From Spongiimicrobium salis (lineage in GTDB: Bacteria; Bacteroidota; Bacteroidia; Flavobacteriales; Flavobacteriaceae): a stretch of 64,000 nt of DNA. Each line of letters begins with the position of its first letter. Position 1 is the stretch's first letter. Below are positions 1 through 7,908 of the stretch, in pieces. The notes under the pieces are model-generated. The model saw only the letters and a program-made list of their open reading frames with translations, made no database searches and was not told the DNA's origin. Made by a program: the position numbers and the translations under genes. The stretch spans positions 1,207,388-1,271,387 of the forward strand of contig NZ_JBHEQA010000002.1 of NCBI RefSeq assembly GCF_043678055.1. The letters are read 5' to 3'.

Positions 1-100
1 ATGCCTGTTACAATTCTTACAATTCATAAGTAAATCAAGTAATTACATTCAAATATACAATTATTTTTATTTGGTCTAATTAAAAATAGTAATTATTTTG

Positions 101-195
101 TATGTTTGCACCGCGTGAACTCACACAAATATTAAAGTTAACGTTATGATTAATCGATGTTAAGACCGTCACCGGGTAACCGTTGGCGGTTTTTT
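101..195 (+). ncRNA. Possible short RNA with intrinsic terminator
   Basis: A Bacteroidota-like -7 element (TATGTTTG, 101-108) is followed about 60 bases later by a hairpin (165-171 pairs with 184-190, one G-U) and a run of six T. No open reading frame of note lies between them. The TTG at 71-73 is 27 bases upstream of the -7 box, longer than usual, so the promoter is weak evidence. It opposes the leftward phage genes. The element could simply be a terminator for transcription entering from the left. Confidence 0.3.
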
Positions 196-206
196 AGTTT
201 CGGACT

Positions 207-482
207 TTATGATTGGATATTGTTTATTTGTGGTTGGTGGGCATCGAACCATGTGTATTTGATTCCCTGTAAAATTGCCAACAGGTCCGTGTCGCCCTTA
301 GTCGTGTCCGATCCATAGATTTGGCCCATTAATGAATAACCGTTATTTTCCGATTTCACTACTCTGCAATGGCCCTGCCCTTTAAAAATCCTGGTTATGT
401 CTTCTTCTGCAGCCAATAGATTTTCGTATTTCTCGGTATCCTCTTTGGATACTATCTCGGTAAAAAAATTATATAGTACCAT
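207..482 (-). CDS. Hypothetical phage protein, 91 aa
   Basis: This is a small acidic protein with an ATG start and no recognised domain. It is the last leftward gene seen in the window, following three other small genes downstream of the terminase. The position after TerL suggests a late-region accessory role, but nothing in the sequence shows a function. Confidence 0.5.
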   Translation of the reverse strand: MVLYNFFTEIVSKEDTEKYENLLAAEEDITRIFKGQGHCRVVKSENNGYSLMGQIYGSDTTKGDTDLLAILQGIKYTWFDAHQPQINNIQS

Positions 483-524
483 TATTCTTTGTTTGTTTAA
501 AATTAGCGGTTTGCTTGTTTTCCT

Positions 525-722
525 TCATTTCTTCCGCTTACTACTTATGGCTTCTGTTCTCGTTATAACAAAAACGTCTTTTTTGGAATACTGTAAGCGA
601 CCCTTACGGCTAAACTGGTATGAAAGGGTGTCATAGTTCAATCCTGTATTATCGGACAAGGCTTTTATACTAGAAAATAATTTGTATTCCTCAGTTTCTT
701 TGTTGTGATAAATGTATGCCAT
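525..722 (-). CDS. Hypothetical phage protein, 65 aa
   Basis: A small basic protein with an ATG start. Its middle (IKALSDNTGLNYDTLSYQFS) resembles a short helix-turn-helix in which a helix is followed by a recognition-like segment, then a basic tail ending SSKRKK. It overlaps the preceding gene by 32 bases, as is common in phage operons. A DNA-binding role is only a guess. Confidence 0.5.
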   Translation of the reverse strand: MAYIYHNKETEEYKLFSSIKALSDNTGLNYDTLSYQFSRKGRLQYSKKDVFVITRTEAISSKRKK

Positions 723-915
723 TTCTATAAATTAAAATTGCGTTAATGTATTTAAAATAATCATCTGCTATACATTCAAAATAACATTCTTTAAGTATAT
801 CCCTATGTATTTTTATTTGATTTATAACATAATCTAAAGCCATTTTAATAACGCTTTTGCTTCCTGTATATTCGCCAGTTAATAATTTGCAATATGTTTC
901 TTCGTATCTTACCAT
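691..915 (-). CDS. Hypothetical phage protein, 74 aa
   Basis: The reading frame opens with TTG at 924 but an ATG at 915 (MVRYEETYCK) is the more likely start. The predicted protein is mostly helical and contains three Cys residues. No family was recognised. It lies in the run of small leftward genes after the terminase. Confidence 0.45.
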   Translation of the reverse strand: MVRYEETYCKLLTGEYTGSKSVIKMALDYVINQIKIHRDILKECYFECIADDYFKYINAILIYRNGIHLSQQRN

Positions 916-938
916 ACCTTTCAATTATATACTTATCC

Positions 939-1136
939 CTAAAATTGTGATAAGTATTGTTCTGATTCGTCTATCATTCCCAAATCAATTGCTATATCTG
1001 TCATTATTAATCTAGCATTAGCATTACCGAATTTATTAGCTATTTGAGTCGCTACTTCATTTGCAGAAGCTCCTGTTTTAATCATTTCTATTGCTGTTTC
1101 CTTTACTGTTTCGATAATTATTTCTAAAGTCGTCAT
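939..1136 (-). CDS. Hypothetical phage protein, 65 aa
   Basis: A short helical acidic protein with an ATG start. The pattern of two helices separated by GASANEVATQIANKFG resembles a small helix-turn-helix or UBA-like fold, which cannot be confirmed by eye. It lies 91 bases after the terminase large subunit in the same direction. Confidence 0.45.
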   Translation of the reverse strand: MTTLEIIIETVKETAIEMIKTGASANEVATQIANKFGNANARLIMTDIAIDLGMIDESEQYLSQF

Positions 1137-1227
1137 ACTTTCTATTTATTTGTTTTACACTACAAATATAAAACATATATATGTAATATCCTAATACTTT
1201 TACATATATAATTAATTATATCAGTAA

Positions 1228-2823
1228 CTATATAGTTATCGCCAATTTAATAGCAAGATAACTGACGCAATACCTGATAGCATCTAGCAAGTGATCGTTC
1301 TTCTTAATAGGTTTGTCCAATATTCCTAATCTATCACTATCCCAGCTATATTCATCATATTCACCTTCTAAACTAGAAGAAGTACCTGTGTAACATACAT
1401 TCGCCCGTTGTATCAATGAAATTCCACTGAATACGCTTCCGGCATTTTTAAAGGCTGGCATTGCATTGTATCCGGCCTTTCGAAGTTCCAATATCTTTTC
1501 GGGGTTGGCACTATCGCAGATCATTTGTGCCGACTTATCTACTCCTATCCTTTCAAGTTCATGGATAAGCCCATTTTCCATTTCTCTTTCGGGCTTATAA
1601 AGAAGCTCGTGGAAATAGAAAGTGCCGTCATTGTATTTTATACCCGCTATGGCCGTAGGGTTTGCCTGTCCGAAATCTAGGCCATAGAACTCGTCATACG
1701 GAAGCGCCAAGTATTCTGAAACAGAAATCTTCTTCCATTTCGAATATATCTTATTTGGCTTCTCGGATTTGATACCAAGGCCGTACACCTCCCACATATA
1801 AGCGTTGGCCGTTGGTTTGGACCCGTTGATACTTCTTTCATTTTCCTTGCATCGATGGATCTCGTTTATTTCGGATTTCGAGAAAAGAAACTTGTTTTCT
1901 TTCAGATCGTAACCGTACAGGTCTTGTAGGCTTATCTTTCCATCTACTACTACCTGTGCATAGGAAACGGGTTGATAGCTAAGTATCTTCCTTTTCTGCT
2001 CTCTTGGACAGAAGGGGTTATCCCTAAATGTAGAATAGATATTCTTACATCGCCAATTCTTGCTAATGGTATCGCTCCAATGCTTTGTCTTTGGGTTTAG
2101 GTCAAAAATCAGGAAATCGCTTGTACGCTGGTCTATCTGATCAAATGTTTCTTGACTTATGTTGTAGGGTTCATTGAGCCATGCAAGATCTTGGGTAAGC
2201 CCATGTACCGTTTCGTCATCGTCTCCCCCATGTATCTCGAATGTCGTTTCGTCTCCCGCATCATAATCACCATAGACATAGTAGGATTCCGATTTATTGA
2301 ATTGCTTCCTTATAAATCTTCCCGTAGTCTTAAGACGTTTAAGGAAGTCCTTTAGCACTGTATCTTTACAGCTCTTTTTGGTGTCCCTCCAAGCGGTAGC
2401 CCTTTTGTTACTGTTCACTTTGCAATACCAATCTATGATATCGATAATGCTGTAGGTTTTTGAACTCCTGGAACTTCCGGTATTGTTTATATACTTATAG
2501 CGGTTCTGGATATGATCGGATAGAACTCGTTTAGCTTCGTTTACATAGGTTTTCTTTAGTTCTTCATGTTCTTGGTCATGAAAGCAGATATAGCCCGTTA
2601 TTTCTTCGGAATGGTGGATTTTCTTGGGTTCATAATCAAAAACCTTTTTTTCAAATTCATAATCATCGACATAATCAAAGTTTTCGTCTATATCGGAATA
2701 TGCATAAACCTTGCAATTGTAGTGCTCGTCCGACTCTCCTTCTAAGGATACAAAGAGCATTCTCCGGTTAATGGCTTGGAAGTTCTTTTGCCATACTACC
2801 GTTACATCCAATTGCCTACCCAT
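1228..2823 (-). CDS. terL: Phage terminase large subunit
   Basis: The ATPase-nuclease motor that packages DNA into the prohead. A P-loop variant (GSSRSSKTYS) lies near residue 115, a Walker-B-like segment (LAWLNEPYN) near residue 215, and the RNase H-like nuclease shows its acidic residues in YGLDFGQANP, MICDSANPEK and KNDHLLDAIRY. The length of 531 aa is typical. A TTG at 2841 opens the frame, but the ATG at 2823 overlaps the end of the small subunit by only 8 bases and is preferred. The head-to-tail arrangement with the small subunit supports the call. Confidence 0.92.
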   Translation of the reverse strand: MGRQLDVTVVWQKNFQAINRRMLFVSLEGESDEHYNCKVYAYSDIDENFDYVDDYEFEKKVFDYEPKKIHHSEEITGYICFHDQEHEELKKTYVNEAKRVLSDHIQNRYKYINNTGSSRSSKTYSIIDIIDWYCKVNSNKRATAWRDTKKSCKDTVLKDFLKRLKTTGRFIRKQFNKSESYYVYGDYDAGDETTFEIHGGDDDETVHGLTQDLAWLNEPYNISQETFDQIDQRTSDFLIFDLNPKTKHWSDTISKNWRCKNIYSTFRDNPFCPREQKRKILSYQPVSYAQVVVDGKISLQDLYGYDLKENKFLFSKSEINEIHRCKENERSINGSKPTANAYMWEVYGLGIKSEKPNKIYSKWKKISVSEYLALPYDEFYGLDFGQANPTAIAGIKYNDGTFYFHELLYKPEREMENGLIHELERIGVDKSAQMICDSANPEKILELRKAGYNAMPAFKNAGSVFSGISLIQRANVCYTGTSSSLEGEYDEYSWDSDRLGILDKPIKKNDHLLDAIRYCVSYLAIKLAITI

Positions 2824-3253
2824 CTTTGGAATTGCTGACAACGTTGTACGTGAAGTCGTTGTTTATTTTTTCCCCGTCTGTGGTAACGTCTATCTTATCA
2901 CCGTACTTTTTAGGCTGCATCTTGGAAAGCGCCCATTTTCTTGTGTCGACCCTAAGTCTTGATCTCTGTATCGCTTCATGGTCTGTTACTTCCGTACCAT
3001 CTTTCAGTATTTTTTTATCTGCAGAAGAATCGTCCGCTATTTCGAAAATTTCTTCAAAATGAAACTCTGCCCTTTCTTCACACGCACGCGCGTATTGTTC
3101 TACCTTTTTTTCATCATTTTCTAACCATGAATAGAAAGTCCTTCTTGAAGGTGTATCATGAAGTCCTAAAGCGGAACGTAAAGAGTTTCCTTCTGATATG
3201 TGCTCACATATTCTTTGAAATGCTTCTGCCTTATTTTCTTCGTTCCAATCCAA
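2816..3253 (-). CDS. terS: Phage terminase small subunit
   Basis: The DNA-recognition partner of the packaging motor. The N-terminal half has a helix-turn-helix (ISEGNSLRSALGLHDTPSRR), followed by a helical segment and the family ending with RLRVDTRKWALSKMQPKKYG, which is characteristic of this small-subunit group. No ATG precedes the HTH. The first start codon in frame is TTG at 3253. It lies directly upstream of the large subunit and overlaps it. Confidence 0.88.
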   Translation of the reverse strand: MDWNEENKAEAFQRICEHISEGNSLRSALGLHDTPSRRTFYSWLENDEKKVEQYARACEERAEFHFEEIFEIADDSSADKKILKDGTEVTDHEAIQRSRLRVDTRKWALSKMQPKKYGDKIDVTTDGEKINNDFTYNVVSNSKDG

Positions 3254-3287
3254 TTTTATTACTGTTTTTGTTCTAATCCAATTTTAC
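3242..3287 (-). repeat. Direct repeat at the terminase start
   Basis: A near-identical 16-base segment (AAATTGGATT followed by A/G and GAAC on the minus strand) occurs at 3270-3287 and again at 3242-3258, 28 bases apart. The first copy ends the upstream 48-aa gene, and the second contains the TTG start of the terminase small subunit. It may be a local duplication that created the unusual start. Confidence 0.45.
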
Positions 3288-3419
3288 TATATGGAGTTTT
3301 TTAATATCCTCTGGGTTGTCGATTAACTCATTGATATCGTAACCGTAAATTATTATGGAAGCGTTATCGTTAGGTCTTCCCTTTTTAATGGATTCTATTG
3401 CATTTTGTATGACGTCCAT
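3273..3419 (-). CDS. Hypothetical phage protein, 48 aa
   Basis: A short ORF from ATG at 3419, starting immediately after the stop of the upstream 87-aa gene and ending 20 bases before the terminase small subunit. It begins MDVIQNAIESIKKGRPNDNA and ends IVKLD. Tight packing between two phage genes is the main support. Function unknown. Confidence 0.5.
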   Translation of the reverse strand: MDVIQNAIESIKKGRPNDNASIIIYGYDINELIDNPEDIKKLHIVKLD

Positions 3420-3683
3420 TTATAGTATTGTAATAGTTCCCGTCCTTTCCGAACTAGTTGCTTGGGCTTCCGGGTTCATCTTCCATTTTGGGCAGAACCT
3501 TTTTTGTATTCCTTCCCAATACTTTTTCCCAAATAGAGATTTATCGAAGAAAAAAGCGGTATCAAGGTACTTTGGTTTTATTGAAGGCGATATCCTCTTT
3601 TCTTTCTTCTGTCTAATATGTTCTTCCATTGCTAACTTTTTAATCTCTTCTGGAAGCTTTTCTATTAGAATTTGTTTGCCCAT
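3420..3683 (-). CDS. Hypothetical phage protein, 87 aa
   Basis: A basic protein with an ATG start. It holds a Lys/Glu-rich helix, then FFFDKSLFGKKYWEGIQKRF. No family was recognised. Its position directly upstream of the terminase genes suggests a role linked to packaging or late gene control, by context only. Confidence 0.5.
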   Translation of the reverse strand: MGKQILIEKLPEEIKKLAMEEHIRQKKEKRISPSIKPKYLDTAFFFDKSLFGKKYWEGIQKRFCPKWKMNPEAQATSSERTGTITIL

Positions 3684-3739
3684 AGTGTAAATATACTTAA
3701 AATATGTAGGTTATTTTGATAATTTAAGTTTTAATTTGT

Positions 3740-3815
3740 TATATTTGGCTTTGAATTGTATTCGAAATATGTTTGTTTGGTTTTAAAGCTCTGGGTGGTT
3801 CCGGGGCTTTTTTTT
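3740..3815 (+). ncRNA. Possible short RNA, promoter plus strong terminator
   Basis: On the plus strand TTG (3716-3718) lies 21 bases before TATATTTG (3740-3747), matching the Bacteroidota promoter pattern. A 10-bp hairpin (3785-3794 with 3801-3810) followed by a run of T ends about 60 bases downstream. No ORF fits between them. It runs against the surrounding leftward genes, so it would be an independent short transcript. An alternative is a terminator only. Confidence 0.4.
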
Positions 3816-3833
3816 GTGGGGAATGAATTATTA

Positions 3834-3998
3834 TTAAAAAACATCTGAAGATTTAAATATTTCTAAATGGTTTTTCATTATTTTTTGCTGATTCTGGGTT
3901 ATTTTTACTTGGTTATCAATTTGGGTTTCATTCATTAAGAATAGAACAAGAATTGCCAAGAGAATTAAAATGCATATTATCAATATCCCTGTTATCAT
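3834..3998 (-). CDS. Small single-span membrane protein, 54 aa
   Basis: An ATG start at 3998 gives a protein with one hydrophobic helix (residues 1-22) and a polar, Gln/Lys-rich cytoplasmic or periplasmic tail with coiled-coil character. It overlaps the end of the upstream gene. Size and layout resemble small holin- or antiholin-like or superinfection-exclusion proteins of phages, but the sequence alone cannot decide. Confidence 0.5.
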   Translation of the reverse strand: MITGILIICILILLAILVLFLMNETQIDNQVKITQNQQKIMKNHLEIFKSSDVF

Positions 3999-3999
3999 T

Positions 4000-4506
4000 T
4001 CACTTTAGTTTTTCTATTGCGTATTCGGTTAGTTCTAAACGTAATACTCTGTTTACTAGGTCTTCTATGGTTTTTATTTTTAAATTTCTTGGTAATCCAT
4101 TTACAAACACAATAGACCACATATCACTAATATTTTTAACGTTATTGTGAACTCTTATACCGTTATAGAAATCTATCCCTTTTTTATCTTTTTGTATCTC
4201 CACGCCCTTAAACAACACTTTTGATTTTGCTTCCTGGTATTCATTGAAATAGTTTGCGTAGCTGTTATAGTCTGTTTCTAAATCCCCTGTATTAAAATTG
4301 TCCTCTCTCGGTTCTTCCATCGGTTTCCCTTCTTCATCACAAGGGATGAACATTCCCAAGGTTAATTCTTGTTGGAGGAAATCATTGTATCTAACAATAG
4401 ATCTTAATATTTTCCTTTCATGTATAATTAATGATGATTCGCTCAGTAATGATACATCAGAAATTAGCAGGTTGTTTATGTACTGTGATAGTGGTATTAG
4501 TTTCAT
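4000..4506 (-). CDS. Hypothetical phage protein, 168 aa
   Basis: The frame is open from 4542, but the ATG at 4506 (MKLIPLSQYINNL) starts within the end of the upstream gene and is more likely. The protein is acidic in the middle and ends in helices. No domain was recognised. Confidence 0.5.
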   Translation of the reverse strand: MKLIPLSQYINNLLISDVSLLSESSLIIHERKILRSIVRYNDFLQQELTLGMFIPCDEEGKPMEEPREDNFNTGDLETDYNSYANYFNEYQEAKSKVLFKGVEIQKDKKGIDFYNGIRVHNNVKNISDMWSIVFVNGLPRNLKIKTIEDLVNRVLRLELTEYAIEKLK

Positions 4507-4507
4507 T

Positions 4508-4798
4508 TTATAGGTTTTTGTGTAGATTTTTAAGAAAATCAAAGGCCTTATGAAGCGATTTCAATGCTTCTTTTTCTTCTGAAATTTCGTTTTCAAAATT
4601 TCGTGCATTTCTAAATATCACCGACCAACACCCGTTATCATATCTGTAATATAAATACATCATTCCAAATCCAAAACTTTTATACTTTATATTTTTAAGT
4701 ATATTTAAACAGTCTTCTATGTTATCCGGGTATACTTCTGGAATGATTTCTTTGAAGCCTTTGTATTCTTGTTCCTTGGTTAGTTTCCAGTTTTTCAT
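4508..4798 (-). CDS. Hypothetical phage protein, 96 aa
   Basis: A Tyr/Asn-rich protein with an ATG start and C-terminal helices rich in Lys and Glu. No recognised family. It sits in the leftward operon between a membrane protein and the 168-aa gene with almost no spacing. Confidence 0.5.
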   Translation of the reverse strand: MKNWKLTKEQEYKGFKEIIPEVYPDNIEDCLNILKNIKYKSFGFGMMYLYYRYDNGCWSVIFRNARNFENEISEEKEALKSLHKAFDFLKNLHKNL

Positions 4799-4799
4799 G

Positions 4800-5009
4800 T
4801 TATTTAATTTGCTTCATAATTTTGTTCACTCCTTTATAAATCCATATAAAACCAACAATTGAAATGATTAAGGCAAGTATGGAATCTTTAGTAATTGTAT
4901 CAATCTCAATCCTTTCATTAAATACTAGAATCAAAATCCAACCGATCAAAGCCTGTATCAATGCAGTTACGTATCTAAGCACTCTTTTTGTTTCCTTCTT
5001 TCTTCCCAT
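4800..5009 (-). CDS. Small two-span membrane protein, 69 aa
   Basis: Two hydrophobic helices (about residues 12-30 and 42-60) are separated by a short acidic loop, with basic residues at both ends. This layout is compatible with a class II holin or another small phage membrane protein. It overlaps the preceding gene by 35 bases. No lysis enzyme was seen nearby, so holin is not assigned. Confidence 0.5.
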   Translation of the reverse strand: MGRKKETKRVLRYVTALIQALIGWILILVFNERIEIDTITKDSILALIISIVGFIWIYKGVNKIMKQIK

Positions 5010-5262
5010 TCGTTTTTAATTTATTCTGTAAATTCTTTATTTGATTCTTTTGGATGTTTACCGTTTCGATCAGTTCTTCGATAAATATTTGCAGCTCAGC
5101 AAACTTCTTATAGTTCCATATATGTGCGGTTGCTTCTCTGGAAAAATCTCCATTTTTATTAAGTTGTATATGATGTAAATGTGATTCCTCTTGTAGCTTT
5201 GTAGATCTTCGATTACATCTTTCATTCATTTTCTCAAAATAATTCTTGTCTTCTAAGGTCAT
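4975..5262 (-). CDS. Hypothetical phage protein, 95 aa, coiled coil
   Basis: The N-terminus is rich in Cys, Arg and His, and residues about 55-90 form a predicted coiled coil (IEELIETVNIQKNQIKNLQN). The ATG overlaps the methyltransferase stop region closely. No family was recognised. Confidence 0.45.
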   Translation of the reverse strand: MTLEDKNYFEKMNERCNRRSTKLQEESHLHHIQLNKNGDFSREATAHIWNYKKFAELQIFIEELIETVNIQKNQIKNLQNKLKTNGKKEGNKKSA

Positions 5263-5263
5263 T

Positions 5264-6823
5264 TTACTTCAATATTTTTTCCAATAGTTTTTCATATTTA
5301 GCCACTACTACAGAGTTTCCAGCTTGCTTGTAGGTTTGGGTATCGCTTACCTCTATCTTGAAATCATCTGGAAAGTCCATGAGCCTTGCACACTCTCTTG
5401 GGGTGAGTCTTCTTATTCTGTAACCAAGTTGGATATTATGCATTCTTTCACCTCCCAGACCTGAAACAATCGCTGGACTTAATCCGTTTGGGTCATAAAT
5501 CCTGTTTTGTTGATATGGTTGTACACCTCCGCTCTCTTGGGAAGGATTTAATTGTATTACTTTGTACATAAGCAAATTATCTTTTTGTACTGTACTCAAG
5601 GTGTTTGAAATCAATGGGTTTTCATTAATCTCAATCATTTGCTTTAAATCTTCCCCTGAATTTCTGCTTTTTGGATTTTCTGGATTTCTACCGACCATTC
5701 TTCCTCCTAATACAATTACAGCCTGATTACATGCTGTGTCCAATGTCTGCGCTACTTGATTTCCTACCCTTCCCCTTCTTGTTACTGAATTTGGTACGCT
5801 TAAGTTGACGCTGTCTCCTGGTTGTGCAACTTCATAACCGCATTTAGTTGCCGATTTGACTTTGATAAATCCATTTGCATAACCGTGGGTTCCTGCTGAT
5901 ATGGTGGGCGAAACCCTATCTATACCATATACTTTTGATGCCTGTGTTTCCTGATTGATAAACCCTTCAATGTTTGGGTTTTTAGAGTTCATCATATTGG
6001 CTACCTGTTCATCGCTCAAAAAATACTTTTCGTCCACTTCATCTTCAAGTACATCCCTTAACCTTTTGGTGAGTGGTAATGGCTTGGGCCAAGTGAAATT
6101 ATTATCCATATCATCGCGGATTCCGACTATGAACACCCTTTCCCTATTTTGGGGTACATTGAATTCGGTTGCATTTATTACTTTGATGTATATGTGATAC
6201 GGTACTGCCCAATCGTTTGGAAATATAGGAAATACACCATCTACGCTTTTTCCTCCCAAGTAGTGCACCCATTTATTGAAAGTCCTACCTATAGGGTTTT
6301 TAGGGTCGTTCGGGTCCTTATCATGACTTAATAGACCTTTTACATTTTCGAAAATGAAATACCTTGGATTGTTCTCCCGGATAAATTCCAGACTATTGTA
6401 AAACAGTATTCCCCTTTTATCATTTTCTCCTTCCCTTTTTCCGGATAGGCTGAATGATTGACATGGAACCGTAGAAACATAGATATCCAAAGGTTTTTCC
6501 GGTACTTCCCTTTGGTACATATTAAAGGGATAATAGAAACTGAATTTCTTTGCGAATTCGTTGGCTTCTTGCAAAAATTCACTCTCTTTTTGACTAGGAT
6601 TTTTATCCCTTAATGCAATTTCTTTGACCTTATCCGCATATCTTTTGTGTTCTTTGGTCTTGGCTAGTTTAATATCTTTAGGAGTGCCGTTATTTATAAG
6701 ATATGTAAGCCTTGCATAGTAATCGTAATCACATGAAAATACGTTTTCATAATGAATATTTTTTCGTTTCAATGCTTCATTGAAAGCGCCTATCCCACTA
6801 CAATCGCTACCTATTCTTAACAT
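5264..6823 (-). CDS. dcm: DNA (cytosine-5) methyltransferase, orphan
   Basis: Transfers a methyl group from S-adenosylmethionine to C5 of cytosine in a specific site. Motif I is GSDCSGIGAFNEAL at the N-terminus, motif IV the catalytic PCQSFSLSG near residue 121, motif VI FENVKG, motif VIII QNRERVFIVGIRDD, and motifs IX-X RRLTPRECARLMDFP and YKQAGNSVVV at the C-terminus. The long stretch between VIII and IX is the target recognition region. The length of 519 aa is somewhat above average. No restriction endonuclease gene is adjacent, so protection of phage DNA from host restriction is the likely role (inference). Confidence 0.93.
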   Translation of the reverse strand: MLRIGSDCSGIGAFNEALKRKNIHYENVFSCDYDYYARLTYLINNGTPKDIKLAKTKEHKRYADKVKEIALRDKNPSQKESEFLQEANEFAKKFSFYYPFNMYQREVPEKPLDIYVSTVPCQSFSLSGKREGENDKRGILFYNSLEFIRENNPRYFIFENVKGLLSHDKDPNDPKNPIGRTFNKWVHYLGGKSVDGVFPIFPNDWAVPYHIYIKVINATEFNVPQNRERVFIVGIRDDMDNNFTWPKPLPLTKRLRDVLEDEVDEKYFLSDEQVANMMNSKNPNIEGFINQETQASKVYGIDRVSPTISAGTHGYANGFIKVKSATKCGYEVAQPGDSVNLSVPNSVTRRGRVGNQVAQTLDTACNQAVIVLGGRMVGRNPENPKSRNSGEDLKQMIEINENPLISNTLSTVQKDNLLMYKVIQLNPSQESGGVQPYQQNRIYDPNGLSPAIVSGLGGERMHNIQLGYRIRRLTPRECARLMDFPDDFKIEVSDTQTYKQAGNSVVVAKYEKLLEKILK

Positions 6824-6853
6824 AATATAATTTACTGATTTTTAATGTTTTGA

Positions 6854-7171
6854 TCAAATTTTTTGAAGCCTTGAAAGCATGTTTTTATTGATAGTTATCA
6901 ACTTGTCAAGCTTACCTCTTTTGTTTTTCGATTCCAGGTAAACAATATTGTCCTGAAGTGATTTTATCCTCATAAATACTTCATGGGAAGTAGATTTACC
7001 TACATTGTATTCCTCTCTCTTTAAGCCCTTGAATATTTTACATCTGGAAGCAACACTCTTAGCATCACGTTCCAATAATTTACCTATCCGATAAGGTGTC
7101 AGTTCAAAACACTTTGCTTTTATAAATTCCAGTTCTTCGGTTGTGAATCTGTCTGTATTCATTCTTTTCAT
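6854..7171 (-). CDS. HTH protein, 105 aa, Myb-like
   Basis: Residues about 8-50 (FTTEELEFIKAKCFELTPYR to LLERDAKSVASRC) follow the SANT/Myb-like or GcrA-like pattern in which a short helix precedes a recognition helix. The C-terminal half is a basic helix. The ATG overlaps the stop of the upstream loader gene by 4 bases, so the two are translated together. A transcriptional or replication accessory role is inferred. Confidence 0.55.
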   Translation of the reverse strand: MKRMNTDRFTTEELEFIKAKCFELTPYRIGKLLERDAKSVASRCKIFKGLKREEYNVGKSTSHEVFMRIKSLQDNIVYLESKNKRGKLDKLITINKNMLSRLQKI

Positions 7172-7908
7172 GATTCTCTAAGACTTTCACCGTTCCACTT
7201 GATTATGTTGAACATTTCCGGTATCCTATCTCCTATTCTATCCCCATATCTTTCCGTCAATTCGCTCGAGCTCTTGTTAGTGGATACATGCGTTATAGCA
7301 CCGCGTCTATGCCTTTCAAAAAGTAATTCCCCCAATAGTTCGGTTGAATTGAAAGCCTTTTTTTCAAATCCTAGATCATCTATGTATAAAGCTCCTTTGT
7401 AGTAGTTTTTTATATCAAATGAATTGGATGCGTTTCCTTTTTTCTTGGCATCAGCAGCCCTCATGTAACTTTCTACCAACCACGGGGCCGTTACCGATCG
7501 AAACCATAATTGATTGCAATTTCTTTTTATGGAAAGTTCCCTTCCCATCCGATGAAATATTTCAAACAAAACTGATTTTCCAACTCCATAATCGCCATAA
7601 AGCATTATCCCTTTGAAAATATTTGCATTGCTCAATACCAGCCCATGCTGATCAAAGTCCAGGTTTCCGAGAAAATATTGCTTCACTGTTTCAATGATGG
7701 TATTGGAAATAAATTCTTCTCCCTTACCTTTTTCTTGTAGTACCAGTTTCGAAAATCCATCAAAAAGAAAATCAAAATCTTTATTTGTCAAAACATACTC
7801 TTTTACTGGCTCTTTGCCCTTGTGAGGGTTTTCAAAGACAAGTTGCTTGTTTGATGGGTCTATCCTATTCTTAAAATTTTGGATAGCTTCCGTTGCACTT
7901 TTAGCCAT
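7168..7908 (-). CDS. DnaC/IstB-like AAA+ helicase loader
   Basis: An ATPase that in related phages loads the host replicative helicase at the origin. The Walker A motif is GDYGVGKS (about residue 105), Walker B is LYIDDLGFE (about residue 177), and an arginine-finger region follows (ERYGDRIGDRI). The length of 246 aa fits the family. Its start overlaps the end of the upstream initiator gene by 8 bases, matching the typical initiator-loader pair. Confidence 0.85.
   Translation of the reverse strand: MAKSATEAIQNFKNRIDPSNKQLVFENPHKGKEPVKEYVLTNKDFDFLFDGFSKLVLQEKGKGEEFISNTIIETVKQYFLGNLDFDQHGLVLSNANIFKGIMLYGDYGVGKSVLFEIFHRMGRELSIKRNCNQLWFRSVTAPWLVESYMRAADAKKKGNASNSFDIKNYYKGALYIDDLGFEKKAFNSTELLGELLFERHRRGAITHVSTNKSSSELTERYGDRIGDRIPEMFNIIKWNGESLRES

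Noticed and set aside
397..636. Plus-strand ORF of 79 aa
   Set aside because: It lies opposite two plausible leftward phage genes, has a low-complexity hydrophobic product and no start context.
2152..3276. Several plus-strand ORFs opposite the terminase genes
   Set aside because: These are shadows of the terminase coding frames, rich in Ser, Leu and Phe without conserved motifs.
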